64,000 bases of DNA, taken from positions 43,946-107,945 of the forward strand of contig NZ_FNXF01000016.1 in the NCBI RefSeq assembly GCF_900108485.1, read 5' to 3'. Below the pieces are notes generated by a model, which saw nothing but the letters and a program-made list of their open reading frames with translations, was not told where the DNA came from and made no database searches. Below, piece by piece: positions 7,627 to 15,879 of this stretch. The stretch is from Rheinheimera pacifica (GTDB lineage Bacteria > Pseudomonadota > Gammaproteobacteria > Enterobacterales > Alteromonadaceae). The number at the start of each line of letters is the position of its first letter. Within the stretch, counting starts at the first letter, position 1. Made by a program: the position numbers and the translations under genes.

Positions 7627-10600
7627 ATGAATTTAAATATCTCTACCTGGGCCATACGCAACCCTACGCCGGCTATTCTGCTATTTATTCTGCTGACCTT
7701 TGCCGGAATTATTAGTTTTCGGGCGATGAAAGTTCAGGATTTACCTGATCTTGATTTACCCACTGTTACCGTAACAGTGGCGTTGCCGGGGGCTTCTCCG
7801 TCGCAACTTGAAACCGATGTGGTACGTAAAATCGAAAGCTCTCTGGCTATCGTGCAGGGCGTTAAACATATATACAGCAACCTGACCGATGGTGAAGCCA
7901 GTATTTCGGTAGAGTTCCGGCTGGAGCGTTCGATACAGGAAGCCGTTGATGATGTACGCGATGCGGTATCGCGCATCCGGGCCGATTTGCCGTCAGACTT
8001 GCGCGATCCGGTAATAAAAAAGGAAGAATTGTCCGGCTCACCTATTCTGACTTACAGCCTGAGCTCAGCACAGATGGATAACGAAGCCTTATCCTGGTTT
8101 GTTGATAACGACATCAGCAAAGCTCTGCTGGCAGTTCGGGGCGTGGGTGCTGTTAGCCGGGTGGGTGGCGTTAACCGCGAAATACGCATTGATCTGGATT
8201 TTGCCGCCCTGCTGGCATTCAATACCACTGCCGCCGATATTTCACGCCAGTTACGGCTGGTGCAGCAGGAAGCTGCCGGGGGCCGCGCCCATTTTGGCGG
8301 TATGGAACAATCGGTAAGAACCATTGCTACCGTGCAGTCGGCTGCAGAGTTCGCCGCTATGGAACTTACTTTAACTGATGGCCGCAGGTTGCGGCTGGAT
8401 CAAATAGCGACAGTGTCTGACACCGTGGCCGAGCAACGTTCTGCGGCCTTTCTTAACGGCGAAGCTGTGGTCGGTTTTGAGATCACTCGCGCCATCGGTT
8501 ACGGCGAAATTGAAGTAGCAGAAGGGGTACGGGCGGCACTGCAGCAGCTACAAACTCAGCGGCCGGATATCAGCGTAACAGAAGTGTTTAACCTGATTGA
8601 CCCGGTAGCGGAAAACTATGCCGGTTCCATGCAGCTACTATATGAAGGTGCCTTGCTGGCGGTACTGGTGGTATTTCTGTTCTTACGCGACTGGCGCGCC
8701 ACCTTTATTTCTGCGCTGGCACTGCCTCTGTCTATTATCCCCACCTTTATGGTGATCCATATGATGGGCTTTTCGCTCAATACCGTCACTTTATTATCGT
8801 TATCTTTGGTGATCGGGGTGTTGGTTGACGATGCTATCGTTCAAATTGAAAACATCGAGCGCCACTTGCTAATGGGCAAAACGCCTTACCAGGCTGCTAT
8901 GGAAGCTGCCGATGAAATAGGTCTGGCAGTGGTTGCCACCACCTTTACATTGATAGCGGTATTTTTACCCACCGCCTTTATGAGCGGCGTAATAGGCAAG
9001 TTCTTCGTACAGTTTGGCTGGACAGCCGCCATAGCAGTGCTGTTTTCCCTGCTGGTGGCCCGCATGCTTACGCCAATGATGGCCGCGTACCTGCTGCGCT
9101 CACCCCAGTTGCAAAATAAGCAGCAGGTTAAAGCAGAGCCGGGTTGGATCCGCCACTACCTTAATCTGGTGACCTGGTGTTTGCAGCACAAAAGTACAAC
9201 CCTGGCTGCTGCGTCAGTATTTTTTGCTGGCGGTATTATGCTGGCCATGGTACTGCCCGGTGACTTTATGCCGGCAGATGACAATCAGCAAACCCAGGTT
9301 ACGCTTACACTGCAGCCTGGCACTAAATTGCAGGACACCGTCGCCCTGGCTGAACAGGCGCGCCAGATACTGCAGCAAAATGAGCATGTAAAACAGGTTT
9401 ACACTGCTATTGGCAGTAGCAGCTCGGGTGCATTTAATGACGCAGGCAGCACAGCAGCCAGTGTGCGCTCTGCGGTACTAACACTTAGCCTTACCCATCG
9501 GCATCAGCGGGCTGGCTTACATAAACAACAAATTGAACAGCAACTGCGCGACATGTTAAGTACATTGCCGGGTGCCAGGGTTAAAGTCGGTATGGGCGGA
9601 AGCGAAAACTATATGCTGGTGCTGGCCGGCGAAGATAGCCGTATTTTACAGCAACATGCACTGCAGGTAGAGCGCGAACTGCGCGCTATCCCAGGCATTG
9701 GTGCCGTTACCTCAACGGCCAGCCTGGTACGGCCGGAGCTGATTGTTACCCCTGATTTTGCCCGCGCAGCCGACCTTGGTGTAACCTCCTCGGCCATTGC
9801 CGATACGCTGCGGGTTGCCACCTCCGGCGACTATGATCAGGACTTACCCAAGCTTAACCTGAGTGAACGCCAGGTACCGGTAGTAGTGCGCCTGAACGAT
9901 ATCGCCCGCGAAGACTTTGACACCTTTAAACGCTTACCCATACCCGGTGCCCGCGGTCCGGTAGCACTGGAAAACGTCGCCCGGCTGGAAATAGGCAGTG
10001 GCCCGGCTGAAATTGCCCGTTTTGACCGGATGCGTAATATTAACTTTGAAGTAGAGCTAAACAACCTGCCGCTGGGTGTGGTTGAGCAGGCTGTACTGGC
10101 GCTGCCAAGCCTGCAAACCCTGCCGCCCGGTGTGTTCCAAACTACATTGGGCGATGCTGAAATGATGGGTGAACTCGCCAGCGGTTTCGCAGTGGCCATG
10201 TTAACCGGCGTGATCTGTATTTATATGGTGCTGGTGTTGTTACTAAAAGATTTTATTCAGCCGCTAACTATCCTTACCGCGCTGGTTCTTTCTGTACCGG
10301 GTGCCTTTCTGGCGCTGTTTTTAACCAATGCCGCACTGTCGTTACCGGCAATGATTGGCTTAATTATGTTAATGGGTATCGCCACCAAAAACTCTATTCT
10401 GCTGATTGATTACATCATCATTGCCAGACGCGAACACCAGCTGAACCGCTGGGATGCCGTGATCGACGCTTGCCGCAAACGGGCGCGGCCAATAGTGATG
10501 ACAACCATTGCCATGGGCGCCGGCATGATGCCGATCGCCTTAGGTATGGGCGGCGATCCGGGCTTTCGCGCCCCGATGGCAATTGTCGTTATTGGTGGTC

Positions 10601-10716
10601 TTATCACCTCTACCTTTCTCAGCCTGCTGGTAATACCGGTGGTGTACAGCTGTGTAGATGATGTTTTACAGTGGCTAAAACCGCGGTTGCGCCGCTTTTC
10701 GCCGCTTAATCATTAA
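7627..10716 (+). CDS. RND efflux permease, HAE1 (AcrB/MexB-like) family
   Basis: This 1029-residue, 12-helix proton-driven exporter has two large periplasmic loops. The proton-relay Asp pair is visible in GVLVDDAIVQIENIE (TM4) and the TM10 lysine in IATKNSILLIDYI, as in drug-exporting HAE1 members. It starts 12 bases after the adaptor stop, behind CCGGAG. It forms an operon with the adaptor and lies divergent from a two-component system that may induce it. Substrates cannot be assigned from sequence. Confidence 0.93.
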   Translation: MNLNISTWAIRNPTPAILLFILLTFAGIISFRAMKVQDLPDLDLPTVTVTVALPGASPSQLETDVVRKIESSLAIVQGVKHIYSNLTDGEASISVEFRLERSIQEAVDDVRDAVSRIRADLPSDLRDPVIKKEELSGSPILTYSLSSAQMDNEALSWFVDNDISKALLAVRGVGAVSRVGGVNREIRIDLDFAALLAFNTTAADISRQLRLVQQEAAGGRAHFGGMEQSVRTIATVQSAAEFAAMELTLTDGRRLRLDQIATVSDTVAEQRSAAFLNGEAVVGFEITRAIGYGEIEVAEGVRAALQQLQTQRPDISVTEVFNLIDPVAENYAGSMQLLYEGALLAVLVVFLFLRDWRATFISALALPLSIIPTFMVIHMMGFSLNTVTLLSLSLVIGVLVDDAIVQIENIERHLLMGKTPYQAAMEAADEIGLAVVATTFTLIAVFLPTAFMSGVIGKFFVQFGWTAAIAVLFSLLVARMLTPMMAAYLLRSPQLQNKQQVKAEPGWIRHYLNLVTWCLQHKSTTLAAASVFFAGGIMLAMVLPGDFMPADDNQQTQVTLTLQPGTKLQDTVALAEQARQILQQNEHVKQVYTAIGSSSSGAFNDAGSTAASVRSAVLTLSLTHRHQRAGLHKQQIEQQLRDMLSTLPGARVKVGMGGSENYMLVLAGEDSRILQQHALQVERELRAIPGIGAVTSTASLVRPELIVTPDFARAADLGVTSSAIADTLRVATSGDYDQDLPKLNLSERQVPVVVRLNDIAREDFDTFKRLPIPGARGPVALENVARLEIGSGPAEIARFDRMRNINFEVELNNLPLGVVEQAVLALPSLQTLPPGVFQTTLGDAEMMGELASGFAVAMLTGVICIYMVLVLLLKDFIQPLTILTALVLSVPGAFLALFLTNAALSLPAMIGLIMLMGIATKNSILLIDYIIIARREHQLNRWDAVIDACRKRARPIVMTTIAMGAGMMPIALGMGGDPGFRAPMAIVVIGGLITSTFLSLLVIPVVYSCVDDVLQWLKPRLRRFSPLNH

Positions 10717-10733
10717 GCGTATCGCAGCTGAGC

Positions 10734-10757
10734 GGGCTGGTAGCGTTGTAACAGCCC
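10734..10757 (+). terminator. Weak hairpin after RND operon
   Basis: GGGCTG (10734-10739) pairs with CAGCCC (10752-10757) 18 bases after the permease stop. There is no convincing T tract, so this is a weak terminator call. Confidence 0.3.
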
Positions 10758-10886
10758 TATCTCGTCTGCTAACAACCTTGTAGCGCTAACAGTTTCACTT
10801 GCTGTATCTTTGTTTCGGTTGTTACAACACCTTTGCCCAATGTTGACTAAGCTGATTTTTAGCTGTAACCGCAAACAGGACTAAAA

Positions 10887-11858
10887 ATGAATTTTTTCAA
10901 TGAATTACTAAACGGTGATTTTATGCCGCATGGCCATTGTTTGCTATGGCGCACCGATTTACTGCTGCTACATGTGGGGGGCGATACGCTGACATTTATC
11001 GCCTATATGCTGATCCCGATAGCCTTGATAAGGCTCGTAAGGGCAAGGGATGATCTGCGCTTTGACTGGATGTTTCTGCTATTTGCCGGTTTTATCTTTT
11101 TCTGCGGCGCCACCCATATTCTTGGCATTATCAATGTCTGGCATGGCTATTACTATATTCACGGCATTATAAAGTCGATGACCGGCATTATCTCCATCCT
11201 GACAGCGATATTACTCTGGTACTTGCTGCCGCAGGCGATAAGCTTACCCGGCAAACGTGCTATGGAGGCTAAAATTGTGGCACTGATGCGGGCTGAACAT
11301 GAACTGGCCGCATCGAACCAGCGGCTGGAAGCTGAGGTAAAAAAACGTACGGCCCAGTTGGAGAAAATGGCCACCACGGATGAGCTGACAGAGCTGTTAA
11401 ACCGGCGCGAAATTATGCGCCTGCTTGAGCTGGAGGTTGCCCGCGCTGATCGCCAGGGTGCTGCGCTGAGTATTATGATGCTGGACCTGGATCACTTTAA
11501 GGCGATAAACGACAGTTATGGCCATCAGGCCGGCGATCGGGCCTTAAAAAGTGCCGCTGAAACTTTTAAACAACAGCTGAGAAAAACCGACTTTATCGGC
11601 CGCATTGGCGGCGAAGAGTTTCTGGTTCTTTTACCCGACACCAATATCAGCAGTGCTTGCGTGCTTGCCAACCGCATTCGTCAGGCTTTGGAACAGCAAA
11701 CCACCGACAACTCTGCAATACCAACCTGTACCGCCAGCATAGGGGTGACACAATATATCGCCTCTGACGATCTGCACAGTTTAATCCAGCGCGCCGATGA
11801 AACTCTGTATCAGGCAAAATCCAATGGCCGTAATTGTGTGTATCAGTCACCAGACTAA
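10887..11858 (+). CDS. Diguanylate cyclase with ethylene-receptor-like N-terminal sensor domain
   Basis: This 323-residue protein has three parts. Residues about 25-115 are three membrane helices matching the ethylene-binding domain of ETR1: D33, Y40, I43, P44, I70, C73 and H77 fall at the spacing of ETR1 D25, Y32, I35, P36, I62, C65 and H69, including the CGATH copper-binding motif. Residues 130-160 are a coiled-coil linker. A GGDEF domain follows, with active site GGEEF (241-245) and an inhibitory RxxD site (RKTD, 232-235). It should make c-di-GMP at the inner membrane in response to a ligand sensed in the membrane. Ethylene sensing is inferred from the residues. The gene stands alone; its promoter was not resolved. 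Confidence 0.9.
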   Translation: MNFFNELLNGDFMPHGHCLLWRTDLLLLHVGGDTLTFIAYMLIPIALIRLVRARDDLRFDWMFLLFAGFIFFCGATHILGIINVWHGYYYIHGIIKSMTGIISILTAILLWYLLPQAISLPGKRAMEAKIVALMRAEHELAASNQRLEAEVKKRTAQLEKMATTDELTELLNRREIMRLLELEVARADRQGAALSIMMLDLDHFKAINDSYGHQAGDRALKSAAETFKQQLRKTDFIGRIGGEEFLVLLPDTNISSACVLANRIRQALEQQTTDNSAIPTCTASIGVTQYIASDDLHSLIQRADETLYQAKSNGRNCVYQSPD

Positions 11859-11900
11859 CGCCGCCACAACCGTCGTTGCGTACTGCGCAGCAAAGCAGAA

Positions 11901-12905
11901 TTATAGTTTGCCTGGTTGCAGCTTAATCCGCAGTAAATAACGGCTGGCGGTGATATACAGCCAACTGTTGTCACGGCTTAACGCCACATTGGCCGCAGCT
12001 ACACCGGTTTGTATTGTGCCAAGGTGTTCACCCTGTGGCGATAACAGCCAAACGCCACCCGGCCCGGTGGCTAGCAATACGCCTGATGGCAGCACTTTTA
12101 AGCCATCGGGCAGGCCGCTGGCAGTTTTAGTTGCATCTGTGGCATCAAAAAACAGCTCGCCTTTCGCCAAACTGCCATCGGCGTTAACAGCATAACGCCA
12201 CCACTGCGCTGCCGCAGGGTCAGAATTGGCAACATACAGCCATTGCTCGTCCGGTGAAAACGCCAGGCCATTCGGTCGTGTTAAATTATCAGCTAACAGC
12301 GTGATCTTGCCATCTGGTCCCAGCCGGTATACGCCATTTACGCTTTGCTGTTTTTGCGCTGAATCATCACCGCCTTTTAAGCCATAAGGCGGATCAGTAA
12401 AGTAGTAAGCACCGCTGCTATGCTGCACCAGATCATTCGGGCTGTTTAGCAGTTTGCCCTGATAATGGCTCACCAATGTCTGATAACGCGGTAATTTGCC
12501 GGAGGCATCCTGCAACAGCGCCAGGCGCCGATCGCCATGCTGCGCCAGCACCAGCTGATTGTCGGCATTAAAGATCAGGCCGTTGGCACCTTCCTGCAGA
12601 TTATTCTCCGGGTACAGGCCACTATAGCCAGAAGGCTGCAGATATACCGTTAAACCGCGTGCTTCACTCCAGCGGAAAACTTTATTCTCCGGTACATCGG
12701 AGAACAGAATATCGCCGGTATCAGGCTCGGCTACCGGCCCTTCTGCCCAGCGAAAGCCTGTGGCCAGCTGCTCCAGCGTTGCATCTGCAGCCACTAACTG
12801 CTGCATTTGCGGCTTAAGTGTTAATACCGGCTGTGCCGGCCAGGGCGGGTTGGCAGCCAGTGCCGGGGCAATAAGTAAACACAGTGCAAAAGCTGAAAAA
12901 CGCAT
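11901..12905 (-). CDS. SMP-30/gluconolactonase/LRE family protein, exported
   Basis: This 334-residue six-bladed beta-propeller has a Sec signal peptide (cleavage near APALAANP). Metal-site motifs are recognisable: WAEGPV (Glu), NSPNDLV (Asn) and RPNGLAFSPDEQWLYVANS. Family members hydrolyse lactones or related esters with a divalent cation. The signal peptide places this one in the periplasm, where gluconolactone or another sugar lactone is a plausible substrate. It is convergent with the cyclase gene and has no operon partner. Confidence 0.85.
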   Translation of the reverse strand: MRFSAFALCLLIAPALAANPPWPAQPVLTLKPQMQQLVAADATLEQLATGFRWAEGPVAEPDTGDILFSDVPENKVFRWSEARGLTVYLQPSGYSGLYPENNLQEGANGLIFNADNQLVLAQHGDRRLALLQDASGKLPRYQTLVSHYQGKLLNSPNDLVQHSSGAYYFTDPPYGLKGGDDSAQKQQSVNGVYRLGPDGKITLLADNLTRPNGLAFSPDEQWLYVANSDPAAAQWWRYAVNADGSLAKGELFFDATDATKTASGLPDGLKVLPSGVLLATGPGGVWLLSPQGEHLGTIQTGVAAANVALSRDNSWLYITASRYLLRIKLQPGKL

Positions 12906-12996
12906 AAAAATTCCGCTAAGTCAGAGCAAGTGCTTACAGGCTAGCATTAGTACCCGTTTGAAGAAATGCTCAAATTTGCTGTTTTGTTTATGTTTA

Positions 12997-13779
12997 TTAA
13001 CACAACCGGGCTTGTTCTTCCGCTCGCAGCGTTAACACCTCTACCCCGTCTTCGGTTACGGCAACGGTATGCTCCCACTGCGCCGATAACTTTTTGTCGC
13101 GGGTTACCACTGTCCAGCCATCTTTTTTGGTTTTTACTTTGGCGCTGCCCTGGTTCAGCATGGGCTCTATGGTAAATACCATGCCCGGCTTTAACAGCAT
13201 ACCGGTTCCCGCAGCACCATAATGCAGTACCTGTGGCTCTTCGTGCATTTCACGGCCAATGCCGTGGCCGCAATATTCGCGTACCACGCTATAACCTTTG
13301 CTGCGGGCAAACTGTTCAATGGCAAAGCCAATATCGCCTAAACGGGCACCGGGTTTTACCGCCTTAATACCAAGCCATAGCGCGCTGTAACAGTCGTCTA
13401 TTAACTGGCGCGCCAGAAAGCTCAGCTCACCAATGCCGTACATCTTGCTGGAATCGGCAATAAAGCCATGTTTTTCCAGCGTAATATCGACATTAACAAT
13501 ATCACCGTCTTTCAGCACCTGCGTAGCTGAAGGCACGCCATGGCATACGACGTCGTTAACCGACGTATTCAGTACATAAGCAAAACCATACTGGCCTTTG
13601 CTGGCCGGGCGCGCCTGTAATTCATCAACAATATAGCGCTCTGCCAAATCATTGATCTGCAACGTAGACATGCCCGCTACGATGTTTTTATCCAGCATGG
13701 CAAATACCTGAGTCAGCAAGCGGCCGGCCTCACGCTGCAACGCCAGCTCGGCGGCAGTTTTAAGCTGAACGGCGCTCAT
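12997..13779 (-). CDS. map: Type I methionine aminopeptidase (paralog)
   Basis: This 260-residue pita-bread metalloprotease removes N-terminal Met. All five metal ligands are visible: the two Asp in NVDITLEKHGFIADSS, the His in HGIGREMHEEP, and the Glu in FTIEPM and QWEHT. It overlaps the upstream ParD-like gene by 20 bases. The housekeeping map usually sits beside rpsB, so this copy is probably a second, accessory enzyme. The association of a type I MAP with a ParD-like small gene is recurrent in proteobacteria as I recall, but its purpose is unclear to me. Confidence 0.9.
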   Translation of the reverse strand: MSAVQLKTAAELALQREAGRLLTQVFAMLDKNIVAGMSTLQINDLAERYIVDELQARPASKGQYGFAYVLNTSVNDVVCHGVPSATQVLKDGDIVNVDITLEKHGFIADSSKMYGIGELSFLARQLIDDCYSALWLGIKAVKPGARLGDIGFAIEQFARSKGYSVVREYCGHGIGREMHEEPQVLHYGAAGTGMLLKPGMVFTIEPMLNQGSAKVKTKKDGWTVVTRDKKLSAQWEHTVAVTEDGVEVLTLRAEEQARLC

Positions 13780-13978
13780 CGCTGCCTCCGGCCAGTTTAA
13801 ACTCGGCCTGCTGCAGCAGCATTTGCACCAACTGCTGATAATTATGTGTTGGGTGCAGTTCAGCCAGCATACCCATTTTCAACCAGAATTCGGCCTGCGC
13901 ATTAATTGAGCGTGACATAGCGCCGCTGGCTTTACGAATTTCTTCATGCAGTTCATCTGCAATTTTAACAATACCCAA
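13760..13978 (-). CDS. ParD-like family small protein
   Basis: This 72-residue protein looks like a ribbon-helix-helix type ParD_like protein (MGIVKIADELHEEIRKASG start, MSRSINAQAEFWLKMG core). The start is TTG at 13978, preceded by CGGAG at 8-base spacing; no ATG fits better. It overlaps the methionine aminopeptidase gene downstream. No ParE-type toxin lies beside it, so it is not an ordinary toxin-antitoxin pair. It may be a DNA-binding autoregulator of the two-gene unit. Confidence 0.75.
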   Translation of the reverse strand: MGIVKIADELHEEIRKASGAMSRSINAQAEFWLKMGMLAELHPTHNYQQLVQMLLQQAEFKLAGGSDERRSA

Positions 13979-14160
13979 GGTGATACTCCGCTACTGGGGC
14001 CGCAATATACGAAGTATATATAAAACATATATACCGGTAAAGTCAGGCGTGTAATTCCGGTTGCCCTAGCATTTTCAGTTGTACTAATTTTAAGTTGCGC
14101 TAAGGCGGTTATTTTCGCAAAGTAAACACCTCTGTTAATAAGCGCGAGATCAATATACCA

Positions 14161-15198
14161 ATGGCTTCAGAACTGCGTACTCTGCTGGTGGGTTATGGTT
14201 ATGCCGGTAAAACTTTTCACGCACCGCTGCTACGGGCAACGCCGGGCATTAAGCTGACGCATGTCGCGTCATCGCAGGCAGCACAGGTTAAACAACAGCT
14301 GGGGATTGATGTCACTGTACTGGCCGATTACCCTGCCGCCGTGCAACTGGCGGATATTGATCTGGTGGTAATTGCCAGCCCGAACGACAGCCATGCACCT
14401 TTAGCCGAACTGGCACTGCGCGCCGGTAAGCATGTAGTGGTAGATAAACCCTTTGCCCTCACCTTTAAAGAAGCCACAGCGTTAACCGCACTGGCGACAG
14501 AACAAAAACTGCTGCTGTCGGTATTTCATAACCGCCGCTTTGATGCCGATTTTCTCAGCCTGCAGCAACTGCTAAATAGCGCTCAGCTGGGCCGGGTAGC
14601 ACATTTAGAATCACGCTTTGACCGCTTCCGGCCGCAGGTGCGTGAGCGCTGGCGTGAACAGGCCGGGCCGGGCGCCGGTTTATGGTTCGATTTAGGCCCG
14701 CACCTGCTGGACCAAAGCCTGGTGTTATTTGGCCTGCCTCACAGCATTACGGCCAGCTTAAAAACGCTACGGCCAGATGCCACAGCCACCGACTGGTTCT
14801 CGGTGTTGCTGGATTACAGCCACTTTAGCGTAACCCTTGGCGCCTCTATGCTGGCCGCCGCCCCTTCGCCGCGCTTTACCTTGCAGGCTCAACTGGGTAA
14901 CTGGCAAAAATTTGGTCTGGATATACAGGAAGATCAGCTAAAACAAGGCTTAACACCTGCTGATGCTGGCTGGGGCATAGAACCCCAACCCGGCTTATTG
15001 TATCAGGCAGACCACGTTACACCGTACAGCACAGCCGTGGGCTGTTATCAGCATTATTATGCAGCCATTGTTGCTGCCATAAACGGCAAGGGCCCAAACC
15101 CGGTACCGCCACTGCAAGCCTGCAGCGTAATGCAGCTGCTTGAACTGGCTGAGCAATCGGCAGCTGCCGGAAGAACATTGCCAGTTCAGCCGTTATAG
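14161..15198 (+). CDS. Gfo/Idh/MocA family oxidoreductase
   Basis: This 345-residue NAD(P)-dependent oxidoreductase has an N-terminal Rossmann motif (LLVGYGYAGKTFHAPLL), the lysine motif VVVDKPFAL (the family's EKP equivalent) and a C-terminal dimerisation/substrate domain with GAGLWFDLGPHLLDQ, where the His is the likely catalytic base. It resembles the E. coli YdgJ group. The substrate is probably a sugar or inositol derivative. It is followed by a secreted hypothetical gene after a 55-base gap and may be transcribed with it. Confidence 0.88.
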   Translation: MASELRTLLVGYGYAGKTFHAPLLRATPGIKLTHVASSQAAQVKQQLGIDVTVLADYPAAVQLADIDLVVIASPNDSHAPLAELALRAGKHVVVDKPFALTFKEATALTALATEQKLLLSVFHNRRFDADFLSLQQLLNSAQLGRVAHLESRFDRFRPQVRERWREQAGPGAGLWFDLGPHLLDQSLVLFGLPHSITASLKTLRPDATATDWFSVLLDYSHFSVTLGASMLAAAPSPRFTLQAQLGNWQKFGLDIQEDQLKQGLTPADAGWGIEPQPGLLYQADHVTPYSTAVGCYQHYYAAIVAAINGKGPNPVPPLQACSVMQLLELAEQSAAAGRTLPVQPL

Positions 15199-15253
15199 CT
15201 AACACTACATCGCAGCGTTATTGAGTAACAGTGCAATTAGACAAGGAGATACT

Positions 15254-15853
15254 ATGGCCCGCTTTGCCCTGAGTAAGCTGTATTTACTGCCATTGCTGTG
15301 CACACCGCTATTGGCATCAGCGCAATTTAACCAATGTGACATCGATGCCCCTGCGGCAGTTTACGGTGCCCAAACCTGGCTGGAAATGGGCCATCCGCTA
15401 AATATGACTATAGAGCGCCTTGGCCGCTTGCCGGACAGCGCCGGCGCTAAGCTTATTGCACTGGCGTATCAGGGCTGGCAGCAAGGCAAAGCCGAACAGC
15501 AAATCAATACCGAAGTTACCGCACTGTGTAAAACCTTTACTGCCGACGCCCTGCTGGCAGACGTAATAGAAAGCCCCTGGCCGGTGCTGCGCACAGTATG
15601 CGGCGATGCCAGTGAAAACCTGGTTACCGTGCTAAACGACGCCGGTGGCGTTAATGCCAGTGCAGCTACAGTGCTGTTTTATCTTAAAGGTGAAGAACCA
15701 GCACCAAATTTACTGCCACTGGCCGAACAGGCTGTAGCACTTAAACGGCAAAATCGCGCCGATATGCAGATCCTTGAGCAGTTGTATAGCAGCTGCGCCA
15801 GCAAAAGCGATGCCTACAAATTAGCATTGGGCAAAGAAATATATGTTGAATAG
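15254..15853 (+). CDS. Exported protein of unknown function
   Basis: This 199-residue protein has a signal peptide (LYLLPLLCTPLLASAQF) and four Cys residues spread along the mature chain (FNQCDID, ALCKTF, TVCGDA, SSCASK), suggesting two disulfides and a periplasmic location. I chose the ATG at 15254 behind AAGGAG; an upstream start would add 11 unlikely residues. No family was recognised. It lies between an oxidoreductase and a convergent phosphoesterase and shows no clear functional link to either. Confidence 0.75.
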   Translation: MARFALSKLYLLPLLCTPLLASAQFNQCDIDAPAAVYGAQTWLEMGHPLNMTIERLGRLPDSAGAKLIALAYQGWQQGKAEQQINTEVTALCKTFTADALLADVIESPWPVLRTVCGDASENLVTVLNDAGGVNASAATVLFYLKGEEPAPNLLPLAEQAVALKRQNRADMQILEQLYSSCASKSDAYKLALGKEIYVE

Positions 15854-15879
15854 CCGGCACTGTATAAAGGGTTAATTAG

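Noticed and set aside
13760..13978. Classical ParDE toxin-antitoxin pair
   Set aside because: The adjacent overlapping gene is a complete methionine aminopeptidase, not a RelE/ParE toxin.
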